Below, piece by piece: positions 1 to 9,700 of a DNA stretch of 64,000 nucleotides. The translations under genes were made by a program, and so were the position numbers. Origin of the DNA: Beverwykella pulmonaria (Eukaryota > Ascomycota > Dothideomycetes > Pleosporales > Melanommataceae); NCBI GenBank assembly GCA_001599595.1, contig BCHH01000008.1:2119690-2183689 (forward strand), given 5' to 3'. Numbering within the stretch: the first letter of the stretch is position 1; every line of letters starts with the position of its first letter. The notes beneath the pieces were generated by a model. The model was not told the DNA's origin and did not search any database. It saw nothing but the letters and a program-made list of their open reading frames with translations.

Positions 1-327
1 AATCCTAAACATGTTAGCACCTTCACACCTAAAAATTACTATTGTGTTGTTGTTGCCGCGCCTAATATGTAGAGAGCATCCTTTTGTTGTGAAATAGACT
101 TCTCCTGCTACAGTATTATTATAACACTGGTCAACGTGGAAGGATGCTCTTTCCTGTCTCACCTCACACTGCCCAGGCCCACCAGCGCTATCCGCGATGC
201 CGGCGCAGAGCATTGCTCGTGTATCTGGTCGGGCAGTGTCACAAAGTCGGACGAGACCAGATCTCTCTCCAAAACCCTTGTGCAAGCTAATTGCGGTCAA
301 AACAATGTCGATCATGCCCGAATCCGC

Positions 328-3300
328 TCATACCCGACACTTATGCCTTGTCCTCAGGGCGTCCAAGATGGTTCTGCAAATGGCGAGCCTGATATCTTTC
401 TCATCATGTTCCTGCACGGTCATACCATCCAGTAAGATCCAAGGCGTAAGACAATGGTACTTGTTTTCTCTCGCCGACATTCTCGCGAACACAGCCGACA
501 TGCCATCAACCTGGCGCAAAACCTCATTACTGCCAATCACGTTACGGATATCGGGCTGCATGGAGAAGTCGATTAGTTGAGCTGCGACACCTGCGGCAAT
601 GATAGTTGAAAAAGATGTTCCTTTAAGAGGTTTCGTGTTTGGCAGTTGGATATCTTCACCGAGGATGGCGAAGTTGTATGCTGAATCCATGGGAGCAGGG
701 TTGAATTCGCAAGTTGGCTTGGCGCCCGCCGTGGTGGAGAATAAACAGAAAAGGTCGGAGAATCGGGAGAGCCACGCGGGGAAGAAGATTCCAGCTGTAT
801 TTCCATAGTTTGAGGCGGCGGAAAAGATGAGAACTTTGGAAGGTTTGGCGTTCAAGATGGCGTTTGCGATTGGTTGATATTCCGATTTGAATCCAGATGG
901 TAGGCAGATTACGTCTACTCCCCATCCTTTCGCTTTGCATATCGCGTGCTTGATTGCCTAACTAGATTGTTAGCTTGGTGTTGATATGAAAGTTTCTTGT
1001 AAACTAACGGTTTCCATGTATTCCTTTGTTTCGGGAGTTGCATCCTTGGTTTTGAAGACTCGTCCGACATATATTTCTGCATCTTCATATACCTTCTGGA
1101 GTAGGCGAACACATGATGTCCCATGACCAGTACCATCCTGTCTTATATTGTTTCTACCAGAAACAAAGTCCTTATAGTCTTTAATGCTCTTGGTACAGGA
1201 CTGGTCATTTTGGTAGTATGTTTCGTGGACGCCTGTATCCAGGATAGCTATTTTAACGGACCTCGAATGCTCGTCTCTCTTGTGCTGGGTTATCCTGAGT
1301 ACATCGTTTAAGTCGTCTAGCTTCGCAAACCAATCGGTGGATGTGAAAGATCTGCAGCATTTGTTTCATTAGAGTGTTTCCCGGATCACCGAATTTGAGA
1401 CTCACGACTTTACGCTCATGGTGGACCCTATCCGAGCCGTTGAGCCATCAGTATCAGCGATGCTGTTTGTTGATGTTAGGACAGTTCCGGCGGAAGAAGG
1501 AGGCAACCTGTACGTCATACGCGTTGCTAGTGATGAAGTTTCAGCGGTGTTGGTACCATAACTAGCTTCATCAGCTTGTAACAAATACATCTGCCTGCCA
1601 TCTTGCGCTGCATGCGAAAGTGATGGAGGCGCATTGTCGAGTGCTACCGGGTCCATCCGCTGGTAATCTGCATCAGACCAAGCTAATTCCATGAACGTCT
1701 TGAAAGGTCTAACCACTCTTTGGTAAAAGTTATGTCGTAGATCTTTCTCTACATTGCCAAGGACTTCCGTGTCCGCCTTTATACATATCTCGATAGACTC
1801 TTTCACAGGCTTCCAAATGTCTTTTGGTGGCCAAAGTTCTTGATCATTGAGTACTTTGGTAGACATGCTGTGTCGTATGTTGACAATATCTGAATCTTCG
1901 CCATCTTGGGTTGTCAAACTCTCGAGTTTGCGATCTAATTCGATCTCAAGTAACATGATGCCAAGTGCGAGTAATTTTGGATACTGATGCGTCCTCGTCC
2001 GAACTTTGGGACCTTGGGTTGTCTTTCGAAACATCTTTTTCCGGTTTGAGGATTTGCTTTGTTCTGTCGATTGTCGCGTTTTATCTCCATGGTCGCTCTT
2101 TTTGAAGCGAGCCTGAAGAAACGGTTCATGAACAGAAATAAACTTTGGATAACCGTTGACTGTGTCGAGCATAAAATGAACAGATTCTTTACTCCAGTCA
2201 TCCTGCATCCAATCCGATTCGCAATACTGCCAGAATGTACGTACCAGAAGGAAAGAAAGCGAAAGCTTCATCTTGTCACTAAGTTTCCCGGTTCCTATCA
2301 GATCCTCAAGGCGAATACCCATAGAACTCCTCAGAAATGACCTTTCCGGTTGACTAGACTTTTGCAGCTTGAAGTCTGTGGCGTATTCAAACCTATATTG
2401 GGCCACAGTGTGTTTTGCGAGATACTGACAAAGCTCGTCCGCCTCATTCTCGTCAGAGGAGGAAGTTTGATCCGTATCTCCGAAATCATGCGAGGTGTCC
2501 TCTAGATTGGGCAAGCAATCTTCCTGGGAATTCTCCAACAGTTCCAGGAGATTTGAAGCCCGGCTGGAAGGAATATTGAACACGACTTGTTTCCTTTTCG
2601 GGATGCAGACTTGGATGTCTTGCCAATGGCAATGCTTTCCCAAACCGTCCGATATACCCATTTTGCTGATGATAACGAAGAGTCCAAAGCATAGGGTATC
2701 ATTTTCTTTGGAAAGTTCGCACCAATTCAACCGAAGGTTGACAACTATTGATTTCCAGTCGTATGGACACCTCTCGGGCGTGAAATGTTGAGACAGAGCA
2801 TCATAAAGCTGTAGTACGAAGTTCTGATTGTCCTCGGGCTCTTCCGTCAATGTAGCGAGTTTCGTCAACTCTGACAGATCCGGGCCCTTCGATTCGTTCT
2901 CGGGTGCTGATAGAGTGTTAAATGCATTGATCATGTTTTGCCACAGTGTATTGGCTGCTTTATCACGGTGTGGAGGTGATTTTGCGCCCGCAAATTGGAC
3001 TAGTATGGCCTTGACAGAAGTGCGAGATTCCAGTAGTGATTTGAGAGTGGGGTATTGGCTTGCGCTGAAACAAGCGCTAGCTTCACGAGTGTACTTTAAT
3101 TCCGCGGGACATGGCCACTGCACACTTGGTTAATAAATGTCCTTGTGATCCATGGTCAAAAGGTGGGAAATATGCCAGATTTAGGCCTATTCTAAACGAA
3201 ATTAGGCCAGCAAAATGCTTTTCAGTCCAATGCAAACGGGCAACTCGACGGCGCCTTGGGTGGGCACCATTGACTTAGACTTCAGCCGGTCAAGGCATCG

Positions 3301-3714
3301 ATCTGATGTGATGGAGACACTCGGATGCCGACCCTGTATGCATTCGAAAGATTTACATTACCTCGCCAGGATAATGACAGAACGAAAATAGTCGGATAGC
3401 AAGGCTCTTACCTGGCACAGAACCTCCAAGCAGTCTAGGAGGGTTAGAAGTCGGTTCTGATTAGATCGATGCGGTAGGCCATTCAGATACTCGGGCATAG
3501 ACTCGAGGAAGGAACAGAAAACGCCTTTGAACAGCGCGACACCTGGCCCCGGTGTTAGTTGAGCGGCCTCTGACAGAAGCTTCTGCGCGACAGCCTGAGC
3601 AAATCCTGGGAGGGGGAGGGAATCGAGGTCTGCAGTCTGCGGTGGCGACGACTCTTCCACTTTAAGACTCCATGGTGAGACTGGTCGGGCTATTTTCGTG
3701 AGGTAGCTGAGCAT
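328..3714 (-). CDS. DUF7580-subtilisin-like serine protease (S8), HET-Q2-like candidate
   Basis: Predicted intracellular S8 protease. Best exon chain on the minus strand: 3714-3412, 3117-1406, 1351-1009, 957-328; all junctions keep frame, giving about 995 residues. The last three exons are solid (introns 1405-1352 and 1008-958 start GTGAGT and GTTAGT). The first exon and its 294-bp intron are tentative. The large exon carries a DUF7580-type region (SMGIRLEDLIGTGKLSDK, DDWSKESVHFML, LLALGIMLLEIELDRKLESL), a domain known from fungal HeLo and nonself-recognition proteins. The C-terminal part has the full subtilase triad: Asp in ILDTG (codon near 1239), His in GHGTS (near 1125), oxyanion Asn in SAASNYGN (near 810) and Ser in GTSFST (near 615). 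There is no signal peptide, which argues against a secreted digestive protease. It is divergent from the gasdermin-like gene at 4203, the known pairing for activator proteases of fungal gasdermins. Family assignment is firm; the partner role is inferred. Confidence 0.8.
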
Positions 3715-3885
3715 AGTGGAAGCAACTCACGGCATCGATCGTAGGTTGGGAGGACCGTCAGGTTGAGGGAGGTGCAGGATGACAGCTGGTCCGTGTGGGC
3801 GCTAACGGAAGCCAGACACACTGTCCAGACACACAGACACAGACACAAATCATAGACACAGACAGATACAGATAGACATAGTTAG

Positions 3886-3964
<79 letters not shown>

Positions 3965-4202
3965 TATATATTACGGATAGGAAGCCAAAAACAACTGTAA
4001 TTCTAGTTTTAAGAAGACTTTGACCACCCTCCTAGTTTGAGCTTGACCTGTACGTAGTTACGGTAGGGCTGATGTGCGGAAAGCCAAGAGAGGCCCCCAC
4101 GGCAAGCGCTTGAGGCAGAGAACCCGGTCACTACAAAAGCGGGCACCCTAGCCACCAAACACAAAACCCATCCTATGTCTCATTGACATTTCGCGAATAA
4201 CA
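3715..4202. promoter_or_regulatory. shared divergent promoter region of protease and gasdermin-like genes
   Basis: This 488-bp stretch separates the start of the minus-strand protease model from the plus-strand gasdermin-like start codon. It must hold at least the gasdermin promoter, and both promoters if the protease really starts at 3714. A plausible splice donor (GTGAGT, minus strand, near 3730) leaves room for a further upstream protease exon. The middle is filled by a long CA microsatellite. Confidence 0.5.
3891..3962. repeat. (CA)36 microsatellite
   Basis: This is an uninterrupted run of 36 CA units. It is preceded by about 80 bp of imperfect CAGACA/GATAGACA-like repeats (3812-3890) and followed by an AT run. 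It lies in the divergent promoter region. Perfect dinucleotide tracts of this length mutate quickly in length, so isolates should differ here. The open frame across it on the minus strand (Cys-Val repeats) is only the translation of the repeat. Confidence 0.98.
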
Positions 4203-5247
4203 ATGGAGAATTGCTGGTTTCGCTTGAAACAAACTCATTTCCCGCCCCCGACGCTGCCGACTGACACCAATGGCGTGGGCAAAGGCAATGGCGCCATCTG
4301 TCCAGGCCACATCTTGGCGAGTCTGAAAGATTTGGATCACATGGACAGTATCGTCAACCGATCAGTCGAAGGGTTTATGTTCACGCCCGCGGTCCCAATA
4401 TACACGACCGGAGCATGGAGGATGGAGTGGAAGGAAGGTGAGATGCATCAAACTGGAGTCTCTGGTATGTTCCCTTGTGATATTAGTTGGAGGCAAGTTT
4501 AGGCCTCAAAAAGATCTCGTTTTAGCTTACTCCTCTTGTTCGAAATTTGAGCTAAGAAGAAATTGCTGACTTGTGACCCAATTTTAGCGGATGCTAAAGT
4601 TCCCATTGCGGAAGTCGCGGGCTTGTCTGCCCAAACAAAAGTTGCTCTGGCATTCAAAGAATCAGTCCACAATTACCGTGCTTTTAACAAGCTGGACCGT
4701 TATATCATCGGACCAACAAGAGGATATATTAAGGATGTGCTTGAAGACAAGGAGGTAGAAAGTCATATCGAAAGAAACAAGACTTTAGGCGCCTGGTCCA
4801 TAATCATGATAACGGGCGTTGCAATCGCCCGTGGCTCTCAAGGATCAAGTTCCGAGAGTCATGGAAGATCTGGAAATCTGGGCGGGGGAGGGTAAGTCTG
4901 AGGCGTTGTTTGTTGACTTTAGCATATTTACGGCTAACAAACACTTTGGTAGGAACCTTGCGGGCGCGGCATCGGGAGAGCTGGCTACGACTACTGCCTC
5001 TCAAAGCGGAACTTCAATGTCGACGAGCGTCGAGTCGGACTTCGTGTGGGCTGTCCGAGTCAGTAAAATCTGGAAGGGCACATTAGACCGGACATGGTCT
5101 TTCCGCACGCAGTCAAAGGGTGCCACATTCTCGTTGGAGGACGAAGAGCACAACAAGGAAGAAGTCGCTCAAGTACTGGAAGTCGAAGGGAAAGGGGAGG
5201 CAAAGAAGGCCTGGCTTGGTGATGGGGATGAGTTCTTAGTGTTCTAA
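4203..5247 (+). CDS. gasdermin-like pore-forming protein (HET-Q1/RCD-1 type)
   Basis: Candidate cell-death effector of the fungal gasdermin family, in which an N-terminal beta-rich domain makes membrane pores after a short C-terminal tail is removed. Three exons: 4203-4464, 4588-4891 and 4953-5247 (donors GTATGT and GTAAGT; acceptors TTTTAG and TGGTAG); all junctions keep frame, giving 286 residues, the usual size for fungal gasdermins. Family-like stretches are GKGNGAICPGHILASLK near the N-terminus, GAWSIIMITGVAIARGS, and DFVWAVRVSKIWKGTLDRTW followed by KGATFSLEDEEH. Between the last two lies a Gly/Ser/Thr-rich linker of about 50 residues, presumably a disordered loop. The tail after KGATF is acidic and would be the inhibitory segment. 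There is no signal peptide or classical membrane helix. Its divergent neighbour is an S8 protease. I assigned the family from motif memory, size and context, so a profile search is decisive. Confidence 0.72.
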
Positions 5248-5334
5248 TGGGGAGATTGACCATGTACAGTGTTGTATCCAGCTTGTATTTTATGCATTTC
5301 CCACGCAAACTCCCTTAAGCTCGCTTATATAGAA
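5248..5334. other. 3' region of gasdermin-like gene
   Basis: A short stretch between the stop codon and the first transposon remnant. No gene is seen in it. Confidence 0.5.
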
Positions 5335-5870
5335 GTTGCGCACATATGAATGTTGCGCACTCCCACCAAATCGATCACAGTCTGTAAAACCTCAATTTTC
5401 TCAACTATTCCTACAGCGCTTGCCATTCAGTACACATAGATTCAAAGATCCTAGCTTCTACACCACCTGCAACCAATTTGACAGTAATCTTTGGTTTTTT
5501 GGCGACGTTCTGCTCCTCCTCAGCGTCCAATTTGCAAATTGCCTCCATAGCTATATCTGCACTTGCAAATCGTCGGTTTGGGTCAATTTGAACCCACTTT
5601 CGAGCCTTAACAGAGCCTATAGCTTATAGCTGTAGTTGATATAGCTTTTGAACAGTCTCAAGCTCTGCTGCACTTGTGTTCGCTATAGAGAGTGCCTTGC
5701 TCGCTTTCTAAAAGACAAGCCGGGTCGTACAAGAGAGCTTTTCAGAGCGATAGAAGTACTGTTGCGCGCAGTATATATCGCGAGGTCCTGTTAGAGCTGC
5801 AAAGACCTAATCGGTATCATAGAGTAGTTGTTTATAGCGTGGTGGCGTAGATGGCTGCTAGCAGAGCTGC
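5335..5870 (-). mobile_element. remnant of a DDE transposon, 3' end with transposase C-terminus
   Basis: Read on the minus strand, roughly 5620-5411 is open and encodes a transposase-like C-terminal tail (RKWVQIDPNRRFASADIAM, then KITVKLVAGGVEARIFES) ending in TAG at 5413-5411. Beyond the stop lies a direct repeat of GTTGCGCAC (5335-5343 and 5352-5360) next to a TA-rich boundary, which looks like a transposon end. The upstream part (5630-5860) is broken by stops. The tail resembles pogo/Tc1-mariner-type fungal transposases but not the copy at 11.6 kb. Family is uncertain. Confidence 0.5.
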
Positions 5871-5872
5871 GT

Positions 5873-6034
5873 GTGAGGGATACTTCTGCGGAAGCCCCTC
5901 GGAGGCCTATCGGGCCGTGTGTCTACTAGTCACGTGACACACACATATGTGTATTCTCTCTGAATCCTCTGAGCTCCTCAAGGATTCATCTGATCCATAT
6001 CTTCGTTCTGTTCCCTGCCAGTACTGCTCTCACA
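5873..6034 (+). repeat. left copy of diverged inverted repeat flanking the NLR locus
   Basis: Aligns by eye with the reverse complement of 14103-14302. Shared landmarks in the same order are GGGATACT, GGAGGC, CCTCGG, GTGTGTCTA, GTCACGTGACACA, TCTGAATCCTCT or TCCGAATCCTCT, CCTCAAGGATTC, CTGATCCAT, CTTCGTT and CTGCYCTCAC. The right copy is longer because of internal indels. No coding potential. It may be a solo LTR or a MITE-like repeat; the family is unknown to me. Confidence 0.8.
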
Positions 6035-6235
6035 AGGATGAGCTTTCTGAAAAGAGTATGAGATTGAGTAGTAACCAATGTATTGCTAATTATGAATCAA
6101 GGTTGAGCACGATCTACCATAAGGGTATATCACGCGGTCTATATATACTTCGATGTCCCAGGCTTTCTCAGGTTGTTCCAAGGTTTCTCAGGTATGGGAT
6201 TCTGTGGGAATCTGTGGAACTCACGTGACTTCGCT

Positions 6236-6597
6236 TATAGTGATACTGTATACTTGACGCGAAATTTCGTATCACATTCCTTGTAGGCGGCAAGTAACGT
6301 GCTGTGAGTCCTTCTATATACTCGACAAACTCCTGCTCTTGTTATGGGTGGAGTTTTTGATGCGTAGATGCACTTGCACGCAGCGCTGTAAGAGTTCAGT
6401 GCCTCCGTGTAAAATCTCGCTCCCTTTAAGCATCCTTACACTCCGCGACAACGTTGACTGATCAGTATCATGCCTTTTTAGCTATTTTCGTATAGGGGAA
6501 TTCTTCGCCAGGCTTCAATAGAGCTCATTTCGTGGAGTTATGATGTGTTGAAATTTTGACGTGTTTAATGTTGCGCGTGCATTGAGTGCACGGATAG
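6236..6597 (-). mobile_element. truncated 5' end of a Fot1/pogo-like element
   Basis: The reverse complement matches the 5' part of the complete element at 11604-13714: inner terminal repeat (around 6570-6592), the leader, the transposase start and the first part of its helix-turn-helix region. It lacks one of the two 18-bp terminal sub-repeats, has a deletion of about 30 bp just after the transposase start, and carries a separate 33-bp insertion (6408-6440). It points right, so its 5' end faces the NLR gene. Non-functional. Confidence 0.85.
6408..6440. other. 33-bp insertion with 5-bp target duplication
   Basis: Absent from the homologous position in the complete element. It begins TGTAA, ends TTACA, and is bounded on both sides by CTCCG (6403-6407 and 6441-6445), which occurs once in the complete element. 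TG...CA ends with a 5-bp duplication are the signature of integrase- or transposase-mediated insertion, but the insert is far too short to be a normal element. It could be a solo-end relic or an excision product. Confidence 0.6.
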
Positions 6598-6712
6598 GAA
6601 ACTGGTAGCGCCCTTGCGAGCCAGCTGCCGTTTCGATTCCGCCCACCATCCTCAAACGCTAGACGCAGGTTTGCGACCGTTACGCCCGACCCGCGATAAA
6701 CGTTAGAGCCAA

Positions 6713-9700
6713 ATGTCCATTAACACAGATATACGCAACCGCACACTGAACTGTATCGAGTTATTCAAAAAGTGTTCGGTGAATCTTGCACTTGGCTGGG
6801 TCGAAAGATGTCAGGCTGACTTTAATCTCTGGACCTATGGGCTGAAAGCAACTTCGACGGGAAAGTCATCACTCGACTATCGTGTCCGGGAGCGCGAAGA
6901 CGTGCGCAACGTGATTTGCGATCTCCTCGATGGATTGGCGGAGTCGCTACAGAGTTGTCTGGAGGTGTCGACAGAGCCCGACGGAGTGGAAGACCTGGAG
7001 TTTGACATCAGGACTGTTTTGAAACAGCTTTCTCGCATACATATCGCGATTCGAAGGACCGGAACTCATTTGCGACACCAGAGAGCTGATGCTACGCTGG
7101 GAGAAGCACTCGGTACTAAAGATTTCATAGATTGGAAAGAAGATATGAAGAACCTAATCCTAATGGGGATCGAGAACAAGAATCGAAAACAAGGGCTCGA
7201 GGAAGGTCGAAGCGTGAATCATACCCAGCAGAGGACTTTAAGCGAGGTTCAAGAGCGTCTCATTCGTGCAAATCTTTTACGTCGACATCGAATGCAATAT
7301 GCACGAGCAGCCTTGGAGAAAACTAAGCGGAAGGATGTGGAGCGAATGCTCGAGGAGGCCATCGAACCCGCGCCACTGAAACCACACGTGGCAGCTGCAA
7401 TCATCGAACCCGAACGGCTCGAACGTAAGGATCAAGGCCCAGTTGAAAGTCATCCCATCAAGAACCCACCGGTAAGCGAAAATCAACAAACAGCGACAGA
7501 TATTCCGTCGAAGTTCAAAGTTCCCCTTGCGAATTCCCGCAGGTCTGGTACGATCATTACGAAGGCGACGCAGACTGGGCGGGAACAGAATTACCCTCGT
7601 TGGCATAGAGATTTGGGAGCTGATGGCAATGTTTTGTGCCCGTACTGTGCAGAGCCGCTATCCAAAGACTACATTAGTAATGATGCCAGATGGAGGTTCG
7701 TAAGACCCTTTGACATCTGGATACAGAGTACTGCGCTAACATCAGTTCGCAGAGGACACCTCGCAGGAGATCTTACACCATACATCTGCATCATGGATGA
7801 TTGCAAGACGCCGGAGCTTATGTTTGTCACTACTGAGGATCTGAACAAACACATCCTTGGCGAACACGGCAGCTATCGTTGGGTGTGTAATTACTGTGCA
7901 AACGAGGCTGACGAGCTACACCGCGATGACACTTTCACATACGACACAGCTGAAGACTGGGTAAACCACATTAAAGATGATCATCTCCCGAATATACCAG
8001 TATCACAACTTCAAGAGCTGTCTACACTCAGCCAAAGGAAATTTGTCCAGCCCATAGAGTGTCCACTTTGCGATGTTGCTATTTCTGCTATACAAGCCGA
8101 ACTGGATGCGCATATAACAGGCCATCTCCACTCTTTTGCATTAAGAGCGCTTCCTTGGGGACTTTCGCAAGGCTCCCATGAATCTGACACACCGCGATTG
8201 TCCGCAAGAATCGAATTGGAAACCTCTCACGTGTCTTCCAAGTGGGAACATCTCAGTAACCTTTCCGATGTAGAATGGCCGGGTCACGATAATCCGGCGA
8301 TAAAGAACTGGAGCGACTGGCAGGACATGAAAGATGAAGCTTTCATCAGAGAAAATTTCATAGAAGATTGGATACAGGACCTTCAAGACTTCTTAGCATC
8401 AGATGAAGAACTATCTGATGGTTCAGGACTCGCATCAGATGAGGGAAAGTTCCATCGTGCAGTGCCTAGGAAGGGGCATCCGGATACGCTGATCGGCATG
8501 GCCAACCTGGCGTCGCCGTACAGCAATCAAGGGCAGTGCAAGGAGACCGAAGAGCCGTGGATCGCAGATGAACCCGAGACCCCGGCGGCGCCTTCCTGCG
8601 CCGTTCCATTCCGCCGGGACACCGACTTCGTCGATCGCGGAAAGCTGCTTGATCAGATACGCAAGAAATGCTCTGCGCCGGCATCATGGATAGCGCTGGT
8701 AGGCCTGGGCGGCATGGGGTGAGCTAGGAGAACCCTTAGCAAGTGTAGATCGCTAACACAGACACAGAAAGTCGCAACTCGCCATCGAGCACTGCTATCG
8801 AACCGCGGATGAATCTCCAGAGACGTGGGTGTTCTGGGTGCACGCCTGCAACGCAGCCCGCATCGAACAAGGCTACCGAGACATCGCAGACCAGGTCAGG
8901 CTGGCTGGCCGGAACGATCCGCAAGCGGACGTGTTTAAGCTTGTTTTTAACTGGCTTCGCAACGGAAAGAATGGAAAGTGGTTGCTAGTCCTTGACGGCG
9001 CCGACGATACTGATGCTTTCTCTCTACCAGCAAGCAATGACCTGAAGGTACAGGCGAGCAGCGGAGATGGTACTCGCCCACGCTACTTCTCATCGTATCT
9101 GCCCATGAGCAAGAATGGCTCGGTTTTGATCACTAGTCGGACGAGGAGCGTGGCGTTGCAGCTAGTGGAGGAGAGCAATATCATATCTATTGAGCCTATG
9201 GACGACGCCGGCGCACAAGATCTTCTGCAAAAGAAGTTGGTAGAGGAGGTAGATAAAGAGACCACTGCTGAACTAGCAAGGGCCCTCGAGTTCATGCCAC
9301 TTGCTCTTGTGCAGGCGGCGGCGTACATCCAACAATATGCACCTCGGTGGTCGGTGCGACGATACCTAGAGGAGTTCTACAAGAGTGATAGGAATAAGAT
9401 AAGCCTTTTAAACTACAACGGAGGCTATCTTCGGAGAGACAACGAAGCTAATAACTCTATTCTTATAACTTGGCAAGTCTCGTTTAATCATGTACTCCAG
9501 GAAAGGCGGTCAGCAGCAGACTTATTGTCATTAATGAGCTTCTTTGACCGGCAGGGGATTCCTGAAGCGCTTCTTCGCAATCAAAATAGGACAGGAAACA
9601 GAAACAGGAGTATAGAAGCTTGTCATGCAAACAACATAGACAATAACAGCGACAATAGTGGGTTAGAAGCTTACATTGACGACAGGTTTGAAGAGGATAT

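Noticed and set aside
3121..3123. Start codon of the protease at 3123
   Set aside because: The triplet is GTG, not ATG, and sits in a good splice acceptor (GTGCAG), so the exon begins at 3117.
3758..3961. Cys-Val repeat protein on the minus strand
   Set aside because: It is only the translation of the CA microsatellite.
6600..6660. tRNA-like B-box (GTTTCGATTCC) upstream of the NLR
   Set aside because: No matching A-box or cloverleaf could be folded around it.
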